Part shown: piece by piece, positions 8,673-16,973 of the stretch
Layout of the letters: every line of letters starts with the position of its first letter
Position numbering within the stretch: position 1 is the stretch's first letter
DNA from: Paenibacillus paridis
GTDB lineage: Bacteria; Bacillota; Bacilli; Paenibacillales; Paenibacillaceae
NCBI RefSeq assembly: GCF_006345825.1
Contig: NZ_VCIX01000088.1
Coordinates: forward strand, 124,001 to 188,000
DNA: 64,000 nucleotides
Direction: 5' to 3'
The notes under the pieces: generated by a model
The model's database searches: none
The model's input: the letters and a program-made list of their open reading frames with translations, nothing else
What the model was told of the DNA's origin: nothing
Program-made: the position numbers and the translations under genes

Positions 8673-9079
8673 GTTGGTATTAGAACCTCACGATGTTTGA
8701 GCGGTAGGGTCAGGAGCTCGCTCCATACCTGATCCAAGCTTTCGTTGGCAAAATAGACCTTTTCAGCGGAAGGTGAGTGTTCGGATAATCGGACGTTAGG
8801 CACAAAGCGTATTTTTCGAAAAAATGCCGTTCTTCTATGGTTCATAGATAGGTTATGGCAAATTTTGAGCAGCCAGGTCTTTACAGTGGATTCTCCCCTA
8901 AACTTATCCAAGGCAAGAAACGCATTAACGAAAGTATCCTGCGTGAGATCATCTGCCGTGTGATGGTTCCTGGTCAGGACAAAAGCATAATTCCAAATAT
9001 CAGTCCAGTACTTGATGACGAGTATTTCAATTTCGCTTGGCCCTATGTCAGTTAGAGGGACAAGATAATTATCTTCCAC
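8657..9079 (-). pseudogene. Truncated ECF RNA polymerase sigma factor
   Basis: About 140 residues cover an intact sigma-2 region (DDLTQDTFVNAFLAL, then STVKTWLLKICHNL) and a linker. The frame stops just after LPLKHREVL, exactly where the sigma-4 helix-turn-helix should begin. Without sigma-4 it could not recognise a -35 element, so it is probably a pseudogene. The frame opens at 9091, but a GTG at 9079 fits the AGGAGG site better. The sequence after the break continues in another frame as the tail of a probable anti-sigma factor. Confidence 0.8.
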
Positions 9080-9237
9080 TACGTTTATCACCTCCTATAA
9101 GCAGACACCTCTGCGCCTGTAAAGTTCCATTTTCGAAAGGCTGCAAATGTTTATTCACTTTCTCCATTCAATCCGGCTGGCTATTCCTGTAGTTTAAAGC
9201 TATCAAATAATCGGCAGGGATAAGGAGGAGGATGGAT

Positions 9238-9828
9238 ATGGATCATTTCTTTCAACGCGAGATTGTATTGGAAAATCAACACGTCAAGCTCGTACCGTTC
9301 GAGGCCAAATATGCGGAGGGCCTTCGGAAAATTATTTTCGATGAACAGATTACGCGGTTTACGGGTGCTCATTATCGGAATGAATCGGACTTGCAGAAGT
9401 ATATAGTTGCCACTCTAGAGAGTAGGGCTGCAAGTCAAGCCTACCCTTTTATCGTCATTGACCAAGCCTCGGGCGAAGTGGCCGGATCGACGCGGTATGG
9501 AAATCTGATTATAGGCAGCAAGAGGCTGGAGATTGGATGGACGTGGTACGGTGAGGCTTTTCGGGGGACGACGGTAAATAAAGCCTGCAAATATGAGCTA
9601 TTGCGCTATGCTTTCGAGGAGATGCAATTTAACCGGGTACAGTTCAGCGTAGACGCTGAGAACACACGGTCACAAAAGGCGGTTCGCAAGCTAGGTGCTA
9701 AGCAGGAGGGCATATTTCGATGCAATTACATGAATACGGACGGCGAGTGCCGAGATGATATTTACTACAGCATCATCCATTTGGAATGGGCGGAGCTTAA
9801 GCAAATGGTATTCCTTGAGTTTCAATAG
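9238..9828 (+). CDS. GNAT-family N-acetyltransferase (RimJ/RimL type)
   Basis: About 196 residues of an acetyl-CoA-dependent acetyltransferase. The segments LEIGWTWYGEAFRGTTVNKA, then RVQFSVDAENTRSQKAVRKL and GAKQEG, are characteristic of the RimJ/RimL branch. These enzymes modify protein N-termini or small amines and drugs. An ATG at 9232 abuts AAGGAGGAGG too closely; the ATG at 9238 is spaced better and is chosen here. It is monocistronic, followed by a long repeat-rich gap. The substrate is unknown. Confidence 0.88.
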   Translation: MDHFFQREIVLENQHVKLVPFEAKYAEGLRKIIFDEQITRFTGAHYRNESDLQKYIVATLESRAASQAYPFIVIDQASGEVAGSTRYGNLIIGSKRLEIGWTWYGEAFRGTTVNKACKYELLRYAFEEMQFNRVQFSVDAENTRSQKAVRKLGAKQEGIFRCNYMNTDGECRDDIYYSIIHLEWAELKQMVFLEFQ

Positions 9829-9876
9829 ATGCACTAATATCAGTTGAATCGATAAGGCTGAAGTGGGAGCAGAGCT

Positions 9877-9983
9877 GGAAGTTTGTTTTGCAAAATGAAG
9901 CCGGATGTTTGTTCTGAAAAAATGAGGCGGGAAGTTTGTCTCGCAAAAACGAAGCGGGAAGTTTGTTTTGGGGGAACGAGCTT
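9877..9983. repeat. 27-base tandem repeat, four units
   Basis: Units begin at 9877, 9903, 9930 and 9957, each close to GGAAGTTTGTTTTGCAAAA followed by AYGAAGCG. The copies are imperfect, and the last is the most diverged. Confidence 0.8.
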
Positions 9984-10070
9984 CTCGCGCCTGCTTTGCA
10001 GGTTGAGAATTATAAATAACAGTTTAATAGGAGAGACGGTTACTGCCGCAGACCTGAAAGTAAACTCAAA

Positions 10071-10222
10071 CGCCTATCGTAACGCCCACCCGTAAGCAAA
10101 CTTTATCCGCCTATCGTAACGCCCACTGTAAGCAAACTTCATCCACCTATCGTAACGCCCACCCGTAAGCAAACTTCATCACCCGTTGATTATATCGTAC
10201 ACTTAAAAGCAAACTTTACCTT
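10071..10222. repeat. 35-38-base tandem repeat, three units plus a decayed end
   Basis: Units with CCTATCGTAACGCCCACC begin at about 10071, 10109 and 10144. They alternate with GTAAGCAAACTTCATCC. A last AAGCAAACTTTACC lies near 10208. CAAACTTC is the reverse complement of GAAGTTTG, the core of the preceding array, so the two arrays form an inverted set. Confidence 0.75.
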
Positions 10223-10280
10223 GTCTATACTTGGCATTCTTCTTATACACATTCGTTCCTGACTTCTCCCCCAACTTAAT

Positions 10281-10460
10281 TTAGCGGGAATTTCTCCCTC
10301 TATATTAAAGAATTTCAGCTTTTCTTAGTGATTAGCAGGAATTTCTCATGTTAATTACAGAAAATTAGTTGGGTATGGAGTGTATCGGATAGATTAACAG
10401 GACAATTTCCTGCTAAATCGTTTACCGAGCCAATAACGCTATTTTAGCGGGAGAAATTCT
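10281..10460. repeat. Dispersed 17-base repeat, four copies in both orientations
   Basis: TTAGCGGGAATTTCTCC lies at 10281-10297 and TTAGCAGGAATTTCTCA at 10332-10348, 51 bases apart. An inverted copy is at 10401-10416 and a fourth, TTAGCGGGAGAAATTCT, at 10444-10460. Confidence 0.65.
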
Positions 10461-10810
10461 ATCTATTTAGTAAACCAGCACGAATATCTCAAAACCCACC
10501 TCAAAACTCACCCCAAGAAAATAAATGAAAAGTAACTGATCCCGTTATCATCTAGAGTGCGTTTCATATTAATTGATAAGCATTCATGCCAATTGCAGTT
10601 TTTTCATTAGATTTACTTTTTTGAACTGTTTTGAGGTGTTGGTGGTCCTATCTACTATATATCCTCAGCCAGTTCTTTGACTAATGTGTTATGTCAGTTC
10701 CAGTGTGTTTTATCTACCGTGCCCTTCCGGATGATACGGGAGGTTGTGCGCGAGGAGTTTCGGTGAGGATCAGCCCATTTGAGAAATCGGATTTCAATAT
10801 ACGCTTAAAA

Positions 10811-10858
10811 TAAGAAAAGCTGTCTTCAGGGCTTCCGCCTTGAAAACAGCTTTTCTTA
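10811..10858 (-). terminator. Long hairpin downstream of the mannan operon
   Basis: A stem of about 22 pairs, with TAAGAAAAGCTG on one arm and CAGCTTTTCTTA on the other, around a TTCC loop. Its A/T-rich outer stem gives T runs in both directions. It lies 127 bases beyond the GH130 stop. Confidence 0.8.
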
Positions 10859-10985
10859 TCTTAGGGCTAATCTGAAGTTACTGAGAAGCCTTTCGTTTGA
10901 TAGCTTAATTAGAAAAATTGCGTTAGTAATGATCATTAATTGTTTATTCTTATTCCTTTATTCTTATTCGTTTATTCTTGTTCAT

Positions 10986-12161
10986 TTAGCTTTGCAGTTG
11001 AAGATTTCGGTCAATCAGCGCGATGCGCTGTTCCACGCAAGCGTGGGAGCGAAGCGGGTCCTCAGGCGTGTTTAGGCAATAGTCGAGCAGTTGGGCTACC
11101 GAAGTCGCAGCAACATGGCAGCGGGTGTCGGAGGAGGCATAATAAATGTACACGTCGCCATTGTCCTGAGAGATGACGCCATTGCAGAATGCGACGTTGG
11201 ACACATCGCCGACGCGCTCGATGCCCTCAGGCGCAAGCAGATGGCCGCCTGGACGATGCGTTACTTTGTTCGGCTCCTGCAGATCGGATAGGAAAGCATA
11301 CAATACGTAACGCAAGCCTGCGGCTGTGTTGCGAACGCCGTGGGCAATATGAATCCAGCCTTTGTCCGTCTTGATGGGGGCAGGGCCTTGGCCGTTCTTT
11401 ACTTCCTTAATCGTATGATAGTGGCGCTCATCGATAATGGTTTCGCGTTCGACGACGGCGTTCTCAATCGTATCGGAGAGTCCCCAGCCGATGCCGCCGC
11501 CGGAGCCGGTGTCGATGAAGCCATCCTGCGGGCGCGTGTAGAAGGCATATTTGCCGTCAACGAATTCAGGATGAAGCACGACGTTGCGCTGCTGGTTGGA
11601 GGCGGTTTTCAGATCGGCAAGGCGCTCCCACTGCTTCAGATCCTTCGTTCTAACGATGCCGCATTGCGCGATTGCGCTGGAGAGGTCACCTTTAGCGGCG
11701 GAAGGGTCTTTCCGCTCCGTGCAGAACAAGCCGTAAATCCAGCCGTCCTCATGCTGCACGAGACGCATATCATAGACGTTTACGTCCGGATCGCTGGTTT
11801 CCGGCAGCAGTATCGGATGATCCCAGAAGCGGAAACCGTCGACGGGGCTGTCGCTGGCGGCAATCGCAAAAAACGATTTGCGGTCATTGCCTTCCACGCG
11901 GGCGACCAGATGATATTTTCCGTTCAAGTAGATGGCTCCGGGATTGAACACGCAGTGAATGCCAAGGCGTTCCATAAAGAATGGATTCGTCTCAGGGTTA
12001 AAATCATATTTCCAAAGGAGCGGGGCGTGAGCCGCCGTCAGCACAGGGTGTACATAACGGTCGAATACACCGTTTCCAGGCGCTTCCGGTTCGTTTTTAC
12101 GTTGAATAAGCTGCTCGTATTGCTCTGTTAAATAGTGTTTGCGTTCGTTGAATTTACTCAT
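10986..12161 (-). CDS. GH130 mannosyl-glucose phosphorylase
   Basis: A 391-residue cytoplasmic five-bladed propeller enzyme. GH130 enzymes phosphorolyse beta-mannosides; with a neighbouring 2-epimerase the expected reaction is 4-O-beta-D-mannosyl-D-glucose plus phosphate to mannose 1-phosphate plus glucose. Family features include FNPGAIYLNGKYHLVARVEG near residue 73, the acidic DPDVNVYDMRL near 125, and the HGVRNTAAG phosphate-side loop. It starts behind GGAGG and is the last gene of the GH113, epimerase, GH130 operon. A mannobiose phosphorylase activity (GH130_2) is the main alternative, but the epimerase makes the first reading more likely. Confidence 0.88.
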   Translation of the reverse strand: MSKFNERKHYLTEQYEQLIQRKNEPEAPGNGVFDRYVHPVLTAAHAPLLWKYDFNPETNPFFMERLGIHCVFNPGAIYLNGKYHLVARVEGNDRKSFFAIAASDSPVDGFRFWDHPILLPETSDPDVNVYDMRLVQHEDGWIYGLFCTERKDPSAAKGDLSSAIAQCGIVRTKDLKQWERLADLKTASNQQRNVVLHPEFVDGKYAFYTRPQDGFIDTGSGGGIGWGLSDTIENAVVERETIIDERHYHTIKEVKNGQGPAPIKTDKGWIHIAHGVRNTAAGLRYVLYAFLSDLQEPNKVTHRPGGHLLAPEGIERVGDVSNVAFCNGVISQDNGDVYIYYASSDTRCHVAATSVAQLLDYCLNTPEDPLRSHACVEQRIALIDRNLQLQS

Positions 12162-12175
12162 TTGTCAAACCTCCA

Positions 12176-13387
12176 TTAATGGGTAGATGATGAACCGGAT
12201 AGCCGTTCCATCATTTCAAAGCAGGCGCGTCCGTTATGATAAGGACATTTCCAAGGGCTTACCTTCTCAATATTGCTGCTAGGCGTACCGTCTCGCTTAA
12301 CGCTCCAATACCATTCGCCGTGCTCCTTGTCGACCATATGGTTTTCAATGAATTGCCAAGACTTCTCGGCTGCTCTGCGATACTTATCCTCGCCAGTCAT
12401 CTGGTAAGCATTATAAAAGCCAACGACGGCTTCAGCCTGCGGCCACCAATCCTTATCGCTGTCGATGAGACCAGCTGGCCCCGCCTCATTAAAGAGCCCG
12501 CCATCCACGTCGACGCCTTCGTTAAGCGTCACTTCAGCCATGCGAATCGCGATAATTTTGGCCTCGGCAAGCAAGGCTTCATCGCCAAGCACTTCGGCGG
12601 CTTCAACAAGCAGCCAGCTGCCTTCGATGTCATGCCCATAAGAAATGTGCTCGGATTTGACAGTCCACTGCTCATCGAAGAACAGAATGAAATGCGCGCT
12701 GTCTGCATGGATAATGTGCTGAATCGTAATTTGAATAAGTTCTTTTAGCTTGGCATGAAGCTCATCAGACTTCCAAACCCGGTACAGGTTAGTGTAGCCC
12801 TCCATGACATGAAGGTGGGTGTTCATCGATTTTTTCTCGTTCAAATCATTCTCGCTAAGGCTGTTATCGTTGGTCTCCTGCCATTCGCGGGTTAACGCTT
12901 CAAAATAACCTTTATATTGCTGATCGTAGCTATAACGTTCAAGCGTATGGAACAGTTCTATCGCTTGCTGGAGCGAATCTTCATTGCCGGTTGCCCGGTA
13001 ATATTCGGAGAAAGCATAGATGGCAAATGCTTGGCCATAGACCTGTTTCTTCGTTTCAGCCGGCTGTCCAGCCGCATTGACCATCCAATATAAGCCGCCA
13101 TATTCGTTGTCCACAAAATGCTCATTAACATAGCCGTAAGCACGGTCGGCAATTTTTAAATAGCTGGCATTTCCAGTCAGCCGATAGGCGGTGGCAAAGG
13201 TCCACAAAATGCGCGTGTTGAGCACGAGGCTTTTGCCAGCCTCAGGATTCACGACTAGATCACGGCTGATGAAACCGAAAAAACCGCCCTTGCTCTCATC
13301 AATGGTGTGATCCATCCAGAAACGGAGGATGTTCGACTCCAGCTCCTGTTTAATGCTGGCTAGCCATTGTTGGTTGGCTTCATTCAT
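12176..13387 (-). CDS. Cellobiose 2-epimerase (AGE family)
   Basis: A 403-residue (alpha/alpha)6-barrel enzyme that epimerises the reducing-end sugar at C2. Here the probable reaction is beta-1,4-mannobiose to mannosyl-glucose, feeding the GH130 gene downstream. The catalytic histidines are visible in NTHLHVMEGYTNLYR (His191/His193), ISYGHDIEGSWLL (His252) and CPYHNGRACFEMM (His384), with Arg59 in LNTRILW. Lengths and spacing match characterised cellobiose 2-epimerases. Its ATG overlaps the GH113 stop by 4 bases and uses an AGGAGG inside that gene, so the two are coupled. Confidence 0.92.
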   Translation of the reverse strand: MNEANQQWLASIKQELESNILRFWMDHTIDESKGGFFGFISRDLVVNPEAGKSLVLNTRILWTFATAYRLTGNASYLKIADRAYGYVNEHFVDNEYGGLYWMVNAAGQPAETKKQVYGQAFAIYAFSEYYRATGNEDSLQQAIELFHTLERYSYDQQYKGYFEALTREWQETNDNSLSENDLNEKKSMNTHLHVMEGYTNLYRVWKSDELHAKLKELIQITIQHIIHADSAHFILFFDEQWTVKSEHISYGHDIEGSWLLVEAAEVLGDEALLAEAKIIAIRMAEVTLNEGVDVDGGLFNEAGPAGLIDSDKDWWPQAEAVVGFYNAYQMTGEDKYRRAAEKSWQFIENHMVDKEHGEWYWSVKRDGTPSSNIEKVSPWKCPYHNGRACFEMMERLSGSSSTH

Positions 13388-14358
13388 TTGGCTGCGGCCT
13401 CCTTGCTTGATTGTTCTATTTTTGCCGTATAGTACTCCCGCACGGTTTGCTCGGCTTTTTTGCCGAACATACAGTAATCGTCATTTGCGCCAGCTTCGCT
13501 TTCTTCATATAGGCGGGCAGGCCAATCCCAGAGCATAAAACCGCCTACCCAATCGCGCTTATCGGAGGAAGAGAACATAGCCTCGTAAAATTTGTGCTGT
13601 ACTTCTTCGCTTGGCGCGCCGGGAAGTCCCCAGTCATTCGGAATATGCTGCGAGCCCTCGCGGCTTGGGCAGCCTGCCTCCATAAAGAAAAAAGGCTTAT
13701 CGAATTTCGTGACTACCTGCTCGATACGATCTAGCTGCTCTTCCCAAGCATCGATCGGGTAATAGCCGCTGGAGGAGATCACATCGACGGCATCCCACCA
13801 ATGTACTTGTCCTTCCTGATATTTATCGCAGTTATAGGTCACGATTCCGGAATAAACCGCGCGGACCTTGGCAATCAACTCTCGCCATTCGTGTTCGCGT
13901 CGGTCCGTTTGCACCATTTCGCAGCCCACGCAAAACATTTCACAGCCCGTATCCTCGGCGATCCGCGCATAGTGCAAAATAAATTCAGTATAGGAAGCGA
14001 ACCAGTCAGACCACTTAGGCTCACAAGGCACATCGAGATCGAAGAAGTTAATATGGGCACGCCAAGTGCCATCGGCACAATTAACGACTGGCTTCAAGCA
14101 TACGTTAAGCCCTAGTTTCTTAGCTTTGCCAATAGCATAACGTACCTCTTCGTCCGTTACGGTAGGCGCTTCGCGAAATTTAATCTCCGTCGCATGAGCA
14201 TGGTCCTGAAGTGCTCCTAGCGCGATGGCCGTCCAGTTAACCTGTAACCGTTTCGCCATTAAATCCATGGATCGATCGGCTTGCTCGCCCGTCCATGTGC
14301 CACGAACCCCGGTCCACCCCCATGTCATCCCGCCAATATAAGCTGATTTGCTAGTCAT
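13384..14358 (-). CDS. GH113 endo-beta-1,4-mannanase, cytoplasmic
   Basis: A 324-residue TIM-barrel glycosidase of family GH113, hydrolysing beta-mannan or mannooligosaccharides with retention. The N-terminus reads GGMTWGWTGVRGTW, a family hallmark. The acid/base Glu is probably Glu147 in CVGCEM and the nucleophile Glu227 in FFFMEAGC; the 80-residue gap agrees with what I recall for the Alicyclobacillus enzyme. There is no signal peptide, so it should act on imported oligosaccharides. It is first in a three-gene minus operon, divergent from the sugar-binding protein gene. Confidence 0.88.
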   Translation of the reverse strand: MTSKSAYIGGMTWGWTGVRGTWTGEQADRSMDLMAKRLQVNWTAIALGALQDHAHATEIKFREAPTVTDEEVRYAIGKAKKLGLNVCLKPVVNCADGTWRAHINFFDLDVPCEPKWSDWFASYTEFILHYARIAEDTGCEMFCVGCEMVQTDRREHEWRELIAKVRAVYSGIVTYNCDKYQEGQVHWWDAVDVISSSGYYPIDAWEEQLDRIEQVVTKFDKPFFFMEAGCPSREGSQHIPNDWGLPGAPSEEVQHKFYEAMFSSSDKRDWVGGFMLWDWPARLYEESEAGANDDYCMFGKKAEQTVREYYTAKIEQSSKEAAAK

Positions 14359-14673
14359 TTGAGTCGCCTCGCTTTGATTTCGTATTTTTGTTATTGCTAA
14401 TAATTTAATTTGTTATATAACAAGTAAACATGATTCGAGAGTGGTTTGCAATCACTTTCTTGGGAATGGCCTTCATGCATAAATAAGCTTCATTTAATAG
14501 CGGGAAAAACAAACGGTTTTGATTAAAAAATGAGCGTACAAGCCAAAGATAACGTTTTCAATCAATGTCAGTTGAAGACTATAAATAATATTTTAAACCA
14601 TTTTAGCACAGCCTTTAATACGTTATTATCGAAATGTAAGCGGAATCAAAACGAACCGAGGGGGAAAAGAAAA
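14359..14673. other. Divergent control region of the mannan locus
   Basis: This 315-base gap separates the GH113 operon from the importer genes. It contains the palindrome at 14410-14423 and an AACGTT-centred imperfect palindrome near 14550. A frame open from 14530 is not used, because it lacks a signal peptide and a ribosome site; the true start lies at 14674. Confidence 0.6.
14410..14423. promoter_or_regulatory. 14-base perfect palindrome, operator candidate
   Basis: TTGTTATATAACAA lies 52 bases upstream of the GH113 start and 251 bases before the binding-protein start. It is placed to control the divergent promoters. It is not a LacI-type CG-centred site. Confidence 0.4.
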
Positions 14674-15993
14674 ATGAAAAAAACAGTTTTGTTAGCGATG
14701 GTTTCGGTAGTTATGCTAACAACATTAGCGGCTTGCGGCGGGAATAATGCGAATACAAACACGAATACGGCAACTAACAAGCCGAGTACAACGGATGCAG
14801 CAACCAACAAGCCGGACAATGGCGGAACGGAAGAAGCTCCTAAAGTGACGGGAGAGGTCGTATTTCTAACGAACCGTACAGACATGATCGATAAGCAGTA
14901 TGTTGATTACGAGAAGCGCTTCGAAGAGAAATACCCTGGCGTTGACCTTAAATTCGAAGCAATCACGGATTATGATAAAACGTTGAAAATCCGTATCGCT
15001 TCCGGAGACTTCCCTGATGTGGTGTTCGTACCAACGATTCCAAACGGAGAGCTGGCCAATTATTTTGCTCCGCTAGACGATATTACTTTCTCTAATGACA
15101 TTTATTTCAAGGATTTAAAAGCGAATGAAGGCAAAATGTACGGCATCTCCTCTGGCGCGTCGACCGTGGGGATCGTCTACAACAAAAAAGCTTTCGAAAA
15201 AGCAGGCATTACCGAGCTTCCGAAAACTTATGACGAGTTTCTTACAGCTTCGCAAAAGCTTAAAGACGCGGGAATCGTGCCTTTGGCTTCCAACTTCAAA
15301 GACAAATGGCCGCTGGATGCATGGGTGTATGATGTGACTACTGTGATTGGCTCAGCTTCTGACCACCAGAACAAGCGTGCTGAAACCGACACGCCTTATA
15401 CGCTTGACAATGCATACGGCAAATCATGGAGTATTTTGCGTGAGCTTTATACAAAAGGCTTCCTTGAAGCCGATGTGAACTCGACGAACTGGGAGCAATC
15501 GAAAAAAGACGTAGCATCCGGCAAATTTGGGATGTACCTGCTTGGCAACTGGGTAATCAACCAAGTCATTGAGAACGGCGCTGCATCTGAAGATATTGGC
15601 TTCTTCCCATTCCCAGCTGACAACTCTGGCGAAGCCAAAGCGCCGCTTAACCCAGACTTTTTCTACGCAGTTAACAAAAATGGAAACGTTGACGGAGCCA
15701 AAGCGTTCGTTCAATGGATGATTGAAGAATCAGGTTACGAAGATTTTGCGGGCTTCATTCCTACTTTGAAAGGCAGAGAGCCTAAGCTTCCTCAATTGGC
15801 AGAGTTTAATGCGTTTAATCCTAAGTTCTTTGAGCCTGCTGCTCCCGTAGACGCAGCGACCGAAATTCAAAATAAAGCGCAGCTGGATCAAGCCGCTGTC
15901 GTTCAAGAATTTGTATTGTCCAAAGACCCTCAGAAGGTGTTCGACAAAGTGAATACGGCTTGGGCGAAAGCGAAAAAAGATCTAGGCTTGTAG
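14674..15993 (+). CDS. ABC sugar-binding lipoprotein
   Basis: A 439-residue family 1 solute-binding protein for an oligosaccharide importer. The start at 14674 is chosen because it follows GAGGGGG and opens a signal peptide (MKKTVLLAMVSVV) ending in the lipobox LAAC. A Thr/Asn/Pro-rich tether follows before the folded domain. It lies upstream of two permease genes and divergent from mannan enzymes, so beta-mannooligosaccharides are the probable ligand. It is a close paralogue of the binding protein at 4149-5438. The hairpin at 16001-16040 may let it be made in excess over the permeases. Confidence 0.9.
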   Translation: MKKTVLLAMVSVVMLTTLAACGGNNANTNTNTATNKPSTTDAATNKPDNGGTEEAPKVTGEVVFLTNRTDMIDKQYVDYEKRFEEKYPGVDLKFEAITDYDKTLKIRIASGDFPDVVFVPTIPNGELANYFAPLDDITFSNDIYFKDLKANEGKMYGISSGASTVGIVYNKKAFEKAGITELPKTYDEFLTASQKLKDAGIVPLASNFKDKWPLDAWVYDVTTVIGSASDHQNKRAETDTPYTLDNAYGKSWSILRELYTKGFLEADVNSTNWEQSKKDVASGKFGMYLLGNWVINQVIENGAASEDIGFFPFPADNSGEAKAPLNPDFFYAVNKNGNVDGAKAFVQWMIEESGYEDFAGFIPTLKGREPKLPQLAEFNAFNPKFFEPAAPVDAATEIQNKAQLDQAAVVQEFVLSKDPQKVFDKVNTAWAKAKKDLGL

Positions 15994-16000
15994 GAATCGT

Positions 16001-16040
16001 GTGCACGCCGGATCATCCTTAAGGGGTATCCGGCGTGCAC
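16001..16040 (+). promoter_or_regulatory. Intra-operon hairpin between binding protein and permease
   Basis: GTGCACGCCGGAT and ATCCGGCGTGCAC form a perfect 13-pair stem around a 14-base loop, with no T run. Such hairpins commonly protect the binding-protein mRNA or partly terminate transcription, raising its level over the membrane subunits. Confidence 0.7.
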
Positions 16041-16079
16041 CATCCGATTAGAAAGACGCAGGGAGGATGGGGTTGTCCC

Positions 16080-16970
16080 ATGTTTAGCAGATTGCCTTTC
16101 AAAACACAGAAAAACTACGTAATCATTGGATTTGTCGCATTGCCTTTGCTGCTGTTGCTGACATTCGCCTATTATCCGGCATTAGAGCTCATACGTTTAA
16201 GTTTCACAAGCTGGGACGGACTAAGCCCGAATAAACCATGGATCGGATGGTCCAATTACAAAGAAGTCTTTTCTAATCCAGCCATATTTGGTGTTTTCAA
16301 ACATAACTTTGCCTATTTCGCTGTCGGAATCGTACAAAATATCGCTGCTATCTATTTTGCAGTCGTTCTAAACAGCAAGCTTAAAGGGAAAAACTTTTTT
16401 AGGCTGCTGCTGTTTTTACCGTACATCCTAAACGGCGTTGCTGTAGCATATTTGTTCGGTTACGTATTTGATACGACAAACGGATCTTTGAATTACTTGC
16501 TTGGGCAGCTTGGTTTCGATGCCTTGTCCAAAACAAGCTGGCTCGGCAACGGTTCCTTTGTCAACTACACGCTTGCCTCGATCGGCTTCTGGCGGTTTAT
16601 GGGGTTCAACATGGTCATCTATCTGGCTGCCCTTCAATCGATTCCAAATGACATTTATGAAGCGGCCTCGATTGACGGCGCCAACGGCTGGCAGAAATTC
16701 ATTCGCATTACCCTTCCTAATATTTATAAAATTATCGAGCTAAACTTGTTCCTAACCGTAACCGGAGCATTAGAGGTATTTGATCTCCCTTATATTTTGA
16801 CCAAGGGCGGACCGGCCGGATCAAGCGAAACCTTTGTTATGAAAATTGTCGAGACGGCCTTCCAATTTAACAACTATGGCCTTGCTTCCGCGATGAGCGT
16901 AGTCTTGTTAGTCTTTGTGGTGATTGTGTTGTCGATTCAGCGCTTCCTGCTGAAGGGAAAGGGGGAATAA
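16080..16970 (+). CDS. ABC sugar importer permease, MalF/UgpA type
   Basis: An integral membrane subunit of about 297 residues with six predicted helices. The cytoplasmic coupling loop reads IYEAASIDGANGWQKFIRIT, the EAA motif of family 1 sugar importers. An in-frame ATG at 16035 exists within the preceding hairpin region; I prefer 16080 because the first helix then follows normally, though its GGGAGG is 13 bases away. It ends 3 bases before the second permease. No ATPase gene follows, as is usual for Firmicutes systems that share MsmX. Confidence 0.9.
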   Translation: MFSRLPFKTQKNYVIIGFVALPLLLLLTFAYYPALELIRLSFTSWDGLSPNKPWIGWSNYKEVFSNPAIFGVFKHNFAYFAVGIVQNIAAIYFAVVLNSKLKGKNFFRLLLFLPYILNGVAVAYLFGYVFDTTNGSLNYLLGQLGFDALSKTSWLGNGSFVNYTLASIGFWRFMGFNMVIYLAALQSIPNDIYEAASIDGANGWQKFIRITLPNIYKIIELNLFLTVTGALEVFDLPYILTKGGPAGSSETFVMKIVETAFQFNNYGLASAMSVVLLVFVVIVLSIQRFLLKGKGE

Positions 16971-16973
16971 TCG

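Larger units (their letters stand above)
9829..10985. other. Gene-free, repeat-rich zone
   Basis: No supported gene lies in this 1.15 kb. It holds a 27-base tandem repeat (9877-9983), a 35-38-base tandem repeat sharing the CAAACTTC core in the opposite sense (10071-10222), a scattered TTAGCRGGAAW repeat (10281-10460) and a terminator (10811-10858). A frame at 9883-10095 runs through the first array but looks like repeat translation only. Confidence 0.7.

Noticed and set aside
9883..10095. A Cys-containing repeat peptide reading through the 27-base array
   Set aside because: The peptide repeat follows from the 27-base period being a multiple of three; there is no good ribosome site, and the frame leaves the array into non-coding sequence.
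9877..10222. Regularly spaced repeats resembling a CRISPR array
   Set aside because: Units are directly adjacent or imperfect tandem repeats without unique spacers of constant length, and no cas genes are in the window.
11340..12131. A 263-residue frame on the plus strand
   Set aside because: It lies entirely opposite the well-supported GH130 gene and has no family features or ribosome site.
12236..12748. A 170-residue frame on the plus strand
   Set aside because: It is antisense to the cellobiose 2-epimerase gene and has no recognisable features.
14530..14673. N-terminal extension of the sugar-binding protein
   Set aside because: The extension has no ribosome site and would bury the signal peptide and lipobox; the start at 14674 restores both.
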